From Incurvaria masculella (taxonomy: Eukaryota > Arthropoda > Insecta > Lepidoptera > Incurvariidae): a stretch of DNA of 64,000 nucleotides. The stretch spans positions 18,237,687 through 18,301,686 of the forward strand of contig OX335654.1 in NCBI GenBank assembly GCA_946894095.1, written 5' to 3'. A model generated the notes under the pieces. The model searched no databases and was not told the origin of the DNA. It saw only the letters and a program-made list of their open reading frames with translations. This document shows, piece after piece, positions 53,101-64,000 of this stretch. Position 1 is the first letter of the stretch. Each line of letters opens with the position of its first letter. A program made the translations under genes and the position numbers.

Positions 53101-53503
53101 CTGTACCTCCTCGGCGACGGACCTGCTGCGGGCCGCAGATGCCTTTTCGGCGATGAAGATATTATCGGTGTTATACACGGGCGATGAAGCTTGGCGACGG
53201 AGTTATTGGCGATGTAGATGCAGGGAACCAGCCTAACCTCTTTATTTTGACATTTGTTGAACCAGCTGAGAGCGCCTAGTTCGCCGTGCCTAGAAAAAAA
53301 TATCAATTTTATTTTCTTGCATTACGATACAACCAGAATATGTGTCTTACGTTTAGTTAGGTGCATCCTAAACTAGACAAAATAGTTTTACATTAGCATT
53401 TTTAGTTATTTTTCCCAACTCTAAGGCCACACCGTTCAGAAGCAATCAGTAGATAAGCCGGTGCCGAGGTTCGATAAGAAAACGGGCTCCGCTCCAGCAA
53501 GAA
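53101..53503. other. Region upstream of the sulfhydryl oxidase gene
   Basis: Presumed promoter and 5' UTR. Around 53105-53235 a loose GGCGATG(A/T)AG(A/C)T-type repeat is present, and on the minus strand it reads as scattered short frames. A stop (TAG at 53450) lies in frame 18 codons before the ATG, so the start below is firm. No core promoter element is convincing. Confidence 0.45.
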
Positions 53504-53611
53504 ATGCCATCCAGCGCGCTCGACGAGGAAGAAGACAAGCCGTGTCGCGCGTGCACCGACTTCAAGAGCTGGGCTAAGAAACAAGTTAAACCTGCAACTA
53601 ATAAGAAACAG
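53504..53611 (+). CDS. Alr: ALR/Erv1-type sulfhydryl oxidase, exon 1
   Basis: First exon of the augmenter-of-liver-regeneration (GFER) homologue, an FAD-linked thiol oxidase that in animals reoxidises Mia40 in the mitochondrial intermembrane space. 36 codons in phase 0 (MPSSALDEEEDKPC... to ...NKKQ), ending at a weak-looking donor GTGCCC at 53612. It contains CRACTDFKSW; the CRAC pair matches the shuttle disulfide in the flexible N-terminus of long-form ALR. ATG is the first in frame after an upstream stop. The whole protein is 156 residues, shorter than human long-form ALR. Confidence 0.9.
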
Positions 53612-56556
53612 GTGCCCCCTTCATTTCTATTTAAAATGTTGTATATTTCTTAGCAAAAATATTCAGCAAACATTAAAAATTATAAACAAATATTATGATG
53701 CATAGCTATCAGAAGTATCCAGAATTAAATGCTTACTTTAGTTATACGAAAGAATGTGAAACGAGAACATAAGCCATCTAGAGAATACCTACTTTGTGCC
53801 ACCTGTAGGGTAGATCTTTACTTATTATAATAGAAAGCATCTTGGCGCACACCAAATTCTCTGTACATGCATAATAGATTTCATTGAGCTTTTGTTAGAA
53901 TGATGAAATGTAGAAGTTTCAAATGCAACAAGGCGTAACACAAAAATACAGTATAGCATAGAGCATAAAAACTTGCTGCATAACTTTTTTCCTTATTTGA
54001 ACTTACCTACCTCGATCATGTCCACTTTTTTTTTAATCATTAAAATTTTCCCCAACCAATTTCCCGAACCCTGGCTCCCTGGATACCATTATTGCAGTAA
54101 TTGTTGAATCCTGTCATCTCACGCGCGTCGGTGTCCGTCGTGCAAGACCTCGCCCTTAAACGCCACCCTCTCGTCAACCTGCGTGCACAGGAACTATGAC
54201 TTATCGGCGACGTAGGATGCACAGGGCTACAAAATACGAGTTCGGTTGACCAGAATCCGGATAACCGAAGTGCAGATAATCAGCGGTCTACTGATTTATT
54301 TTTAAGTCTAAGCAATGTTTTTTTCTATTAATTACGCTAACACCAATTACGAAATATACCACATCTGTCATCAGCGGCAAAAGAAAATCAAAATGTTGTT
54401 AGATGGCACTGTGCATGGAATATTAGTAATCCATGCTAATATTATAAACTAATTTTCTGAATATATAAGTCCGTTACGTTATTTATTAAGTCTTACGTTT
54501 TCACTCCTAAACTGCTAAAACCAAATTTTGATTAAATTTTATATAAAGAGAGTCTGGACCTTGGGACAGGACATAGGCTACCTTATGTGGTGAAAATTTA
54601 ACTCAAAGGGGGATAAAAGTTTGTATGAGGAACTAGCAAGACATAAAATGTTAGGTTCAACCCGACATCAGTCCGAAACAGCATTGACCCGAGCGGAGCC
54701 GGGTACCCAGCTATTAAAATATAAAACACTAGCAGCCCGTCCCGGCTTTGCACGGGCATAATATAATTAAAAAAATATTATTTTGACACTAGTGATACAC
54801 AAATAAACCCTTTTTACGTAGAGTTCCTAAAAAAAGAGCATATAGCTACATTAAAATATTTGAAATAAAAATAACTTAGATATTATTTTAATTTTTTTGT
54901 GAATATATATTTTTTTGTATTTTTTTTCTTTTTATGTATTTTTCTCACTATTAATTATTGTAAAAAGGTCATAACCAAAAAACAAAAGCCATTAATTAAT
55001 TTATTGAGTTAAAGCAATATTTGATGTTATTTATTTTGCTCTAAATAAGTAGCTTAACTGTTATTAGCTACCTACAACTACTACTATAACCTACAACTAA
55101 AAAATATTTAATCGAAAATCATAAAAAAATATTTATTATTTATTAGGACACTTATTTATTAGGATAACTAAATGTACAACATATATTAATGGGTCTAGTT
55201 CTGAAAAGCACTTTTTGAATATGTTTAGTTACCTACTAAACTAATAATCATCAAGCGACGAAATATTATAAGGTGACATTTTTTTCAATTCCACACACAA
55301 ACGCCGACTGCGGGAATAAGCCGCGCGGCAAGTTTATTTTGTGGCCTTGACTCCCCTCCCGTACCCCTGAGTGACGCCTACAAACTCTAAAACGCATAGC
55401 TAGCCGAGCGGAGTTTTTTCTAATTTTTAAACTCGTGATATCTTTTGAATGAAATGTCCGAATCGAATAATTAAAAAAATTATATAAAGGTATTGAAGCA
55501 GTCTTAAATAATAATTTATTTATTTTGATAAGGACCTAGGTACAAATAAAGAGCCTTTTCTAACGGCGGTATTTAAATTTTTATTTTAAAATAAATGCAC
55601 ACTTATTGTGACTTAACTTATAATAGTTAGATGCATGCCGAATGATGTGTTCTATAAAATTATTATACATCATTTTGTTCTATCGTGAATAGTTTTTGCA
55701 GCGCTCGCGATGTAAGGAACATTCTTGGTAATTTTTTCCACCTTGGGTTACGTTATCGGAGTTTTGGTAAGGATCCCTAATCTTTTTTAAATAAAATATA
55801 GCCTATGTTACTCGGATAGACTGTAGCTTTCCAACGGTGAAATAATTTTTCAAATCCATTCAATAGTTTCGGAGCCTATTCAGTTCAAATACACAAACAA
55901 TCAAACCTTTCCTCTTTATATAATGGTATAGATGATGATATAGCTATAACCTGATCTAAAGTATTTGTAATATGTGATTTCACCCTATCCAACCAGCTAG
56001 TCGCTAAAAGATTTTACTTGAAATACGCAACTAAGTTTGCAACTGCTAATCCTGCTAATCACGGTAGGGCTACTTCCGCCCAGGTTGGTGCCATAGCATT
56101 GTACGAAAAGTTGGTTGAAACAGCAATCAAATATTGTCCATATTTTCCATCCAGTTCAATATATCCGTGCTCATAAAGGGAAGGTCCTCGCATGGCACCC
56201 AATTATTCGAGAATTCGGTGTATTGGGCTTATATTAGGACCGCGGGTGTGCTATTATTAGCCATCCATGTCCAGTTACATAAAAAAAGATATCGACGAGT
56301 ATCACTAATCCAGCACTTCAGTACATCGGCACATCCATTAGTCCGGCATCCTGCGTCACCTCTTCCCGCACCCCTTCGCTACTCCACACACAACCGTCTG
56401 CTGCTCGGTAACACGTAATCTATGGTGTCTCCATTTGCGCCGATCTATACAATTCAGTAATCCGTACATTCCAATAAACTGGCACCCATTAGTTTTTAAC
56501 AGCGCCACCAGTATGACAGTACGAAGTGAGACTCTACTGCGTATATTTGTTTGCAG
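53612..56556 (+). other. Intron 1 of the sulfhydryl oxidase gene
   Basis: A 2.9-kb intron ending TTGTTTGCAG. 54548-54716 carries a repeat shared with 39186-39400. 54727-55932 is a long repeat beginning AGCAGCCCGTCCCGGCTTTG and ending AACCTTTCCTCTTTATATAA, which looks like a common lepidopteran element (possibly Helitron-type, from memory). 56060-56288 is a plus family S SINE 3' part. The short stretch at 54240-54280 (GACCAGAATCCGGATAACCG) hints at a pogo-type end. Confidence 0.6.
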
Positions 56557-56756
56557 GCGAGTGGCAGTAGCGCGGCGAAGGCGTGCCCGCTAGACCGGGA
56601 GGAGCTGGGCCGCAGCACCTGGGGGTTTCTTCACACGATGGCGGCGTACTATCCGGAGAGGCCGAGCAAGAAAGAGGCCGAGTCCATGAAGAGCTTCTTC
56701 CAGGGCTTTGCTCAGTTCTACCCGTGCGAGCCGTGCGCCGCTGACCTTCGAGACGA
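56557..56756 (+). CDS. Alr: ALR/Erv1-type sulfhydryl oxidase, exon 2
   Basis: 200-nt exon encoding the FAD-binding helical core: CPLDREELGRSTWGFLHTMA, AAYYPERPSKKEAE, then FAQFYPCEPCAADLRD. The CEPC pair is the active-site disulfide next to the flavin; human GFER has CEEC. W and H of the STW.FLHT segment are flavin-contacting positions in the family. It ends in phase 2 at GTATGT (56757), and GA plus the C of the next exon gives Asp. Codons are GC-rich compared with the repeats around it. Confidence 0.95.
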
Positions 56757-56801
56757 GTATGTATTTCATGTTTTGCATCATAATAACAGCCTTGGCATTT
56801 A

Positions 56802-57187
56802 GACATGGATTGCTAATACCACACAATTACCGTTACGATATTAGCCCTATACACCACATTCCCGAAGGAATTAGGTGCCATGCCAGGACCTTCCCTTTAT
56901 GAGCACGGCTACATTAAACTGGATGGAAAACACGAACAATTTTTCATTGCTATCGCAATCTTTTCATCCAATGCGATGGTACCAACACAGGCGGGCTTAA
57001 ACCCTGCCATCTAGTAGGGGAAGGGGACCTACAGTTTCACATGGCTTCCGAATCATGGAGCAGCTCGCATTCGTGACGAAATGCACTTATCGAACTCGGA
57101 AAGAGAAAGAAAGTGGTGCATGTCGGAATTGAACCCAGACCTCTGGTACGCTAGGCCAGTCCCCGCGCCACTAGGCTACGAGTCGCT
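56802..57187 (-). repeat. SINE family S, full-length tRNA-headed copy (intronic)
   Basis: Ends on the right with the reverse of the A-box (GCCACTAGGCTACGAG) and B-box (TTGAACCCAGACCTCTGG). Body and 3' end are well preserved. It begins 46 bp after the exon 2 donor. Confidence 0.85.
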
Positions 57188-57381
57188 TATACCTTTTTAC
57201 CCTTCCTAACTTACTAGATTGTAGGGTTGGTCCCGCCCGGGTTGGTGCTATCATATTTAATAAAAGATCCTGGCATCACACCTAGTTCCCTCATGTTTGG
57301 TAAGGTATGTTGACAGTAGATGCGGTGTTAGCCCTCCATGACCAATCAATAAAAAAATGGTTCCTGCGTAAGGGCAAAGTT

Positions 57382-57744
57382 GCAGCCTCAGCGGCCCAGT
57401 GGCGCGACACTTCGGCGATCGCTCTCCGAAGTTAAGCAACGCTGGGTCCGCTCTGGTCTTGGATGGGTGACCATTCGAACGTTGAGAGAGGCTGGCCGTG
57501 GTTCGGATACTTCCTTACTTACTAGGTGGTAGGGTTAATCCCGCCCGGGTTGGTACCATCGCATTGGATGAACGATGGTCGAAGCGGCAATGAAAGTTGT
57601 CCGTGTTTTCCATCCAGTTTAATGTAGCCGTGCATAATAAGGAAGGTCCTGGCATGGCACCTAGTTCCCATGTGGTGTGTTGGGCTAATACCATGACAGA
57701 AGGTGTGGTATTAGCCATCCATGTCCAGTCACATAAAAAAAAAA
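57382..57744 (+). repeat. SINE family S with 5S-derived head, copy 3 (intronic)
   Basis: GCCTCAGCGGCCCAGTGGCG, CCGAAGTTAAGCAACGCTGG and GTCTTGGATGGGTGACCATT, then the S body and an A10 tail. It lacks the GGATTCCA..GTAGGTCC segment present at 9017. Confidence 0.85.
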
Positions 57745-58114
57745 GTACATAAAAGTGGGCCTGACAGCAATGTGCATATATAAGTGAAGGGTAATGTATG
57801 AATACTCGACAATTTTTAATCAGTTTATTAAAAATCAACATTTTCCTTTAGTTTGTCGTGTAACATTACTTCCCAGTATTTATATCTTAAAAGATACACT
57901 ATTGACTGGCACAATGATACAGGTGCATTTTTTTTTTCAAAATCAACGAGATTGCTTCCCGGTTAGAGATTTTTTTTTTTTTCAAAAATCCTGTAATGCA
58001 GTTTTAGTTTTTTAGCAAAATTGGCTTCATGACTCCTTAGAGAAATAGCGAAAAACACTTGTTTTTCGATATTTCTTATAGTTTCGGATTTGGCCCTAAA
58101 GGCCCACTTGAAAA

Positions 58115-58441
58115 ATTTTATTTATTTATTTATTTTATATTAGACAGGCAGCCTAGGCTGATGTGTCTAAATCGAGTACATAGTTCATTGATATATTAAC
58201 AAAAATTTTTTTTTTTACTTAATCGGTTTCAGTTCACTTCGTTGCTTATTTTAAAAATGTATTTATTTAGATAAGCGTCCAAACGATTCTTAAATTGATT
58301 AGTGTTGTTTGCACTTATAATGTCCTCTGGAAGTTGGTTCCAATCGTCAACCACTCTGTTGGTTATGAAGTGCTTCCGTGTGTTGGTTTTGTGTTCTGTT
58401 TTATTCAGTTTTAGAGTGTGGCCACGGAGGTGAGTGTTATG
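58115..58441 (-). pseudogene. LINE ORF2 C-terminal end (intronic)
   Basis: Minus-strand frame ending at TGA (58229-58231): RGHTLKLNKTEHKTN, RKHFITNRVVDDWNQLPEDI, NQFKNRLDAYL. The RGH..KL, FF..R....WN.LP and FK..LD pattern is the C-terminus of CR1/Jockey-like reverse transcriptases. The 3' UTR ends in (AAAT)n at 58120-58137. This is a different family from the copies at 10.6 and 38.8 kb. Confidence 0.75.
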
Positions 58442-58584
58442 ATTGAGTGTGAAAATTCACCTGTAATTTCTCATTTTTTTTTCAGCAATTTCCTGCAGAG
58501 AATGTATATATTTTTTTTTATAATAAACTTTAAACCGTAATATCGGTACCCTTACGAAAATGTCAAATTTGACCTTGTGCGCAG

Positions 58585-58747
58585 CATGAAGGCGAACCCA
58601 CCGCAGACGAATTCGCGGGCGGCGCTGTCGCAGTGGCTGTGCGACCGGCACAACACCGTCAACGTCAAACTCGGCAAGCCCAAGTTCGACTGCTCCACTC
58701 TCAACGAGAGGTGGAAAGACGGATGGAAGGATGGATCCTGCGATTAG
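58585..58747 (+). CDS. Alr: ALR/Erv1-type sulfhydryl oxidase, exon 3
   Basis: Final 163-nt exon with MKANPPQTNSRAALSQWLCD, RHNTVNVKLGKPKFDC, then ERWKDGWKDGSCD and TAG. The WLC..HN.VN..LGKP.FDC segment supplies the structural disulfide and the flavin-binding His/Asn positions of the Erv1/ALR fold. The last residues match the C-terminal signature of animal ALR. Total coding length is 471 nt with all junctions in phase. A canonical AATAAA lies 133 bp after the stop. Confidence 0.95.
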
Positions 58748-58879
58748 GCGTCCGAGACGCCTGTTTGATAATTTTCAGGTCCTCTGTAAGTTTACACAGA
58801 GATAGATTTAGCTTGAGGCTATCAAGTGAAGGAATTGTATTTATTTAGAGAATTTTATTAATGAAGAGTGTTGAAGGAC

Positions 58880-58885
58880 AATAAA
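58880..58885 (+). terminator. Polyadenylation signal of the sulfhydryl oxidase gene
   Basis: AATAAA in GGACAATAAAGTTATATTTG, followed by a T-rich stretch (TTGTTTTTTTTTG, about 58900). Confidence 0.75.
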
Positions 58886-58991
58886 GTTATATTTGAAACT
58901 TGTTTTTTTTTGTTTTTATAAAAATTCTACAAAAATAACAAAGCAACATAATATGAAATTACATATAACTTAGGCCCTAAGGTACTTTCAT

Positions 58992-59318
58992 GAGCGGCTT
59001 GCAGCTCAGGGGCGTGGGGACTTGCTTCCTATACCAGAGATCATGGGCTCAATCCCTGCCCCATTCATACATCACTTTCTCTTTCTGGATGTGATAAGTG
59101 CATTTCTTCACGAATTTGAGGTGTCGCATATTCAACTATGTAGTTTGATACCATCGCATTGGATGAAAAGATGGTCGAAGCGGCAAGTGACCATTTTCCA
59201 GTTCAAGTAGCCGTGCTCATAAAGGGAAGATCTTGACATGGCAGCTAATAAGCAGGATATGGGCTAATATCATGATGGTGGGTGTGGTATTAGCCGTCCA
59301 TGTTCAGTTACTTAAAAC
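58992..59318 (+). repeat. SINE family S, tRNA-headed, diverged
   Basis: GAGCGGCTTGCAGCTCAGGG and CATGGGCTCAATCC (B-box), then ACTTTCTCTTTCTGGATG and GGTATTAGCCGTCCATG. Several internal segments are missing. Confidence 0.75.
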
Positions 59319-59612
59319 AACTGCAGTGGTTTTGTGTAATTTTCTCAAATTTAATACTGTTGGACATTTACATCAATAATAGAAACTGGAATGAGAAAAA
59401 TATTAATAATAAAAACGACTTATACATTTCAAGATGTAAGAAAGAGAAGGATCCTCGTAGAATTCATTGCATTATTGGAAGTCAAAATATTAATTAAAAA
59501 TATTAAATCACACCCACAAAAGATTATACAATATTTTTTTTATTCTAATCTATGCAGTTTATGACACCAGCCACTTTTTTAGCATCATTATGTTACGGAG
59601 CTCCCTGCAGGG
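59319..59612. other. Intergenic between the two host genes
   Basis: AT-rich. The 65-codon frame at 59300 is low in complexity. Confidence 0.35.
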
Positions 59613-59729
59613 CGTGTATTCTTGGCATTCAGTCATTGCGGATTCAGTAGAGTTAACAGTAATGTCAAAGTAAATTCTTCTTCTGTTAACTCTACTGAAT
59701 CCGCAATGACTGAATGCCAAGAATACACG
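59613..59729. repeat. Perfect 47-bp-arm hairpin
   Basis: 59613-59659 and 59683-59729 are exact inverse complements by eye (start CGTGTATTCTTGGCATTCAG), with a 23-base loop. Flanking GGAGCTCC / GGAGCTC words suggest a slightly larger foldback unit. No other copy was noticed in the window. Confidence 0.85.
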
Positions 59730-59862
59730 TCCTGGCCAGTATTCTGTGCCAGCCGGATGGGGAGCTCTGTTAATTTCCCACGGGAAATCACTTAAGACTA
59801 GTCCTAACCCAACCTACCTACCTACTCGCAGCGGTATAGGTGGGATCTAGGGAAAGATTGTC

Positions 59863-60266
59863 CAGGCGGGGACCACGAGAGCCACCAATCGACCTGGACA
59901 GGAGGGAACGATACGCGGATTCTAGGCGGGGACCACGAGAGCCACCAAGCGGCCTAGACAGGAAGGAACGGTATGCGGATTCCAGGCGGGGACCACGAGA
60001 GCCACCAAACGACCTGGACAGGAGGGAACGGTATGCGGATTCCAGGCGGGGACCACGAGAGCCACCAAACGACCTGGACAGGAGGGAACGGTATGCGGAT
60101 TCCAGGCGGGGACTACGAGAGCCACCAATCGACCTGGACAGGAGGGAACGGTACGCAGATTCCAGGCGGGGACCACGAGAGCCACCAATCGACCTGGACA
60201 GGACGGGAACGGTATGCGGGTAGGGACTTCAGGCGGGGACCACGAGAGCCACCAAACAACCTGAAG
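59863..60266. repeat. 60-bp minisatellite, about seven copies
   Basis: AGGCGGGGACCACGAGAGCC starts at 59863, 59923, 59983, 60043, 60103, 60163 and 60231. Six exact 60-bp steps are followed by one of 68. Because 60 is divisible by three, one plus frame stays open from 59840 to 60223 and reads a 20-residue unit (RRGPREPPNDLDRRERYADS); a minus frame is open as well. Nothing else (start context, splice sites, domain) supports coding, so it is listed as a repeat. Confidence 0.85.
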
Positions 60267-60299
60267 TGGGAGGTGTGTTCAGTGCCGGAAGCTGCACTG

Positions 60300-60500
60300 A
60301 ACTGACTCGCTGTGTGGCGGGCGGCGTTTTATATCGGCGGGCGGCGTTTTATATCGGCGCGCGTGGTAGTGGGGACGGCTGCCTCGCTCGGCTGCCTCGC
60401 CCCGCGCCGCAGGCCGCACCTCGGCGCTCCGTGCGCCGCTGCGCCGCCTCTGTGCTTGTGGCGTAGGCAGTGACGCCGCGCTTCGTTACAATTATATAGG
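60300..60500. other. GC-rich stretch with a short tandem duplication
   Basis: GGCGGGCGGCGTTTTATATC repeated twice (60317-60358), then a CG-rich stretch to about 60470. It could be a regulatory island or a repeat flank. No gene is supported. Confidence 0.4.
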
Positions 60501-60502
60501 CG

Positions 60503-60508
60503 TTTATT
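60503..60508 (-). terminator. Possible polyadenylation signal of E(z)
   Basis: TTTATT on the plus strand is AATAAA on the minus strand, about 285 bp beyond the E(z) stop. It lies at the edge of the repeat shared with 52960-53100. A closer ATTAAA variant is at 60734-60739. Confidence 0.35.
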
Positions 60509-60792
60509 CTGAAACCGGTACACCGGAAATACAGACAAAATCGAGTTCTCATTCTGTCATATTGACGTCAACCATAGAGTAAAAGGGACTTACGAATTCT
60601 TGCTCTTTCCAGTGTTCAAGCTACACACGATCGTTTACGGACATGATTGTTACACATGTTGTTGGACACATACAGTTAATAGAACAAAGACTTATAAATA
60701 CAAAATAAAACGAACCACCATAACTGTAGTCAAGTTTAATGTAAAACAATATGTTCGCATAAACATCCCAGGCGGTTGTGCGGTGGGCGGTC

Positions 60793-60853
60793 TCACAGAA
60801 ACTCCATTTCCCGTTCGATTCCCACAAACTTCAGCTGCTCCGTTGGTCCGTAC
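60793..60853 (-). CDS. E(z): Enhancer of zeste, last exon
   Basis: 61 nt on the minus strand. One base completes the Arg of FFDYR, then come YGPTEQLKFVGIEREMEFL and TGA. The acceptor is CTGGCGGCAG. This C-terminal tail closes the SET (post-SET) region of EZH proteins and is almost invariant in animals. The YGPTEQL segment contributes to the substrate and cofactor pocket. The short final exon is separated from the previous one by an 839-bp intron. Confidence 0.95.
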
Positions 60854-62414
<1,561 letters not shown>

Positions 62415-62605
62415 CGTTGTTGAGGTTGAAGAGGAAGGAGCACATGTACTTGTCGTACACCTTGCCGCGACGGTCCGCCTCGTCCTGCGAGATGATCTCG
62501 CCGCAGTACTCCGAGATGAACTCGTTCTTGTGCGCCGCCTCCTTCACGAAGATGCCCCAGCCAGCGACGTCGCTCGGCGCCAGCAGAAGGTGCTTGTGGA
62601 GACCC
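62415..62605 (-). CDS. E(z): Enhancer of zeste, pre-SET/SET exon
   Basis: 191 nt on the minus strand: [40 protein letters not shown], then [20 protein letters not shown] and LNN. GWG starts the SET fold, and [10 protein letters not shown] is its conserved second strand. The first base completes an Arg codon from the preceding exon, matching the QRG-LHKHLL order in insect E(z). Acceptor TTCCATCAG; donor GTGAGT. The CXC cysteine-rich domain and N-terminal parts were not found up to 64000, so they lie further upstream. Confidence 0.96.
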
Positions 62606-64000
62606 CTGATGGAACACAAGATGGATCTGAACACATTTCGCAAGAAAGAAACATCCATAGTCCCTGTCACACCAAAGTTTTGCCTTAAATTGACAGATGC
62701 TCAGAGCCGGTAGTCTCAGTTTTCACCTAAATTGGCGTTTACGTAACTTCCAAGTTCCGTAGAAGTGTCAAACTCCATTCAAGTTGTAACTAGATATTCT
62801 GTGATTTACTTCTTTAAGCTGTCAAAGTCAAACTCGGACTTCCGATTTGTATGAAAACGCAGAGTCGACGTAAACGTTGAGTAAGCTGTCAAATCAAAGC
62901 CGGACTCGCAAATGTTAGTTCGCTTAACGCCTACTGCACGCGCTCTTCAATTTCTTCATACATTTAAAAACGCCAGTCGATCGGTTTGCCGTAAACGCCA
63001 ATTTAGGTGACAAACTGGGACTTCGGGTACCGATCTATCAAACCAACATACTTATTAACTACTCGTTCTGCCTGCCAACAACATCTTCGTACAATACTGC
63101 GACTATGTCCGCCATGATGGTGGAACATATAGTTAGTAATATAAACATGAAGTTATTTTGCTCCAAGTTGATGTAATATATGTTACATATCCCTTGTAAC
63201 TGATGACTCCGTGTAACTGGCCTTCCACCAACGTGACTGACTGCTAGTGTCGACTGATAGACAAACTGACGAAAAAATTTACAGCAGGTTGATCTGTCAG
63301 TCAAAAACCACCGGACAGTTGTCAAAGACGTTCCCTACTTGTTTTGTTTTTTTTTAAATAGATAGTGCTTTTTCATATTACCATCATGGACATTATTCAG
63401 CTATTGACATTTGCATCAGCGATCAAAATAGCCTGCCCAAGACCAAGGAGACCCTGCCAAAACAGACCAAGATCAAAACGAATTCAAGAACAGGATTCGT
63501 CTCACCAAAACTTCTATGATTTATGTTCATGGCCTAATAAAGAATGAGACAGGCAAGACTACAATGAGGTTATACTATTGACCCCGAACGTAAATGTGGA
63601 TCCAAAATTCACGCAAACATAGCCAAAGGGGTAGGAATGAAGTGCGTGCGGGAAGAGGGGCTCCAACAGTCCTCCCACTACTGAACTCCGGAGCGGTGCG
63701 GGGATAGGCGTGGGGATATGCCTTGCCTCGTGACCCGTGGAGTGGTTTCCTCGAGAGTCCCACCGCCTGTGGGCTGCAATAGGTACACTTGTCCGCGCAA
63801 ACATTAAAATTTGTTTGAAAAAGTTTTAATTTCGAAGTTTGTAAGTATTTATTTGTTAGTGACGCCGAGGTGTCTGATTCGTACTTGTTATGCAATGCTC
63901 CTGACCACACGATATCGGTAGCACACGGTTCTGTTTTGCTAATTTTAAAGGACAATATACGCGCACGCAACGTGGAGACCAGATACCATGGGTCGTATTG
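62606..64000 (-). other. E(z) upstream intron (incomplete) and unassigned sequence
   Basis: 62708-63028 is a family V TIR element (TCTCAGTTTTCACCTAAATT to CCAATTTAGGTGACAAACTG). 63029-64000 has several short frames on both strands (63059-63325, 63365-63547, 63575-63970) without domains or splice context. 63560-63800 may be a retroelement piece. No E(z) exon is visible. Confidence 0.5.

Larger units (their letters stand above)
56757..58584 (+). other. Intron 2 of the sulfhydryl oxidase gene, retroposon-rich
   Basis: 1.8 kb ending TTGTGCGCAG. In order it holds a minus tRNA-headed family S SINE (56802-57187), a diverged plus S fragment (57190-57357), a plus 5S-headed S SINE (57382-57744) and a minus LINE end (58115-58441). 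Confidence 0.8.

Noticed and set aside
59840..60223. A genuine repeat-protein gene
   Set aside because: The open frame is a by-product of a 60-bp period; both strands are open and no start, splice or domain evidence exists.
63575..63970. 131-codon minus-strand ORF as an upstream E(z) exon
   Set aside because: It has none of the cysteine spacing of the CXC domain, no suitable splice sites, and looks like a repeat fragment.

Overview
The window looks like insect nuclear DNA, most likely from a moth or butterfly. It is AT-rich, intron-bearing and packed with short interspersed elements. Several families recur many times, including one element that carries GTCCG runs between AGGGTTCCGTACC-type ends, a repeat I associate with lepidopteran genomes. 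No operons, bacterial genes or CRISPR arrays are visible. Species cannot be given from the sequence alone.

Two conserved host genes lie convergently at the right end. A three-exon gene on the plus strand (53504-58747) encodes a 156-residue ALR/Erv1-type FAD sulfhydryl oxidase. The last three exons of Enhancer of zeste, the SET-domain methyltransferase of PRC2, lie on the minus strand (60793-62605); its upstream exons are beyond the window. The roughly 2 kb between the two stop codons holds a SINE, a perfect 47-bp-arm hairpin, a 60-bp minisatellite and a GC-rich stretch.

The most interesting region is 24.1-35.0 kb, which reads as one transposon inside another. The outer unit is a candidate DNA transposon. 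It has imperfect terminal inverted repeats and several copies of a palindromic subterminal motif (TGTATCTTAAGATACAGC-like). It carries a two-exon gene for a protein with an RNase H-like look (VDMQ, DNCNAQNKN and GHTYMAAD motifs), a type I cannot place in a named transposase superfamily. The gene is broken by three small lesions. Its intron contains a nearly intact BEL/Pao LTR retrotransposon (24848-31324) in the same orientation, with 275-bp LTRs that look identical, a 5-bp target duplication, a tRNA-Arg-type primer site and one in-frame stop in pol.

The remaining sequence (about 1-24 kb and 35-53 kb) has no gene I can support. It is a mosaic of SINEs (one body carrying either a tRNA-like or a 5S-rRNA-like head, plus a second tRNA-type family), LINE 3' ends, mariner-type remnants, a 5'-truncated Penelope-like element, and many foldback or TIR elements. 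One unusual 640-bp array holds about 16 copies of a CGTATAAT-type motif arranged in opposite orientations. Boundaries given for repeats are approximate unless a duplication or terminal repeat fixes them.
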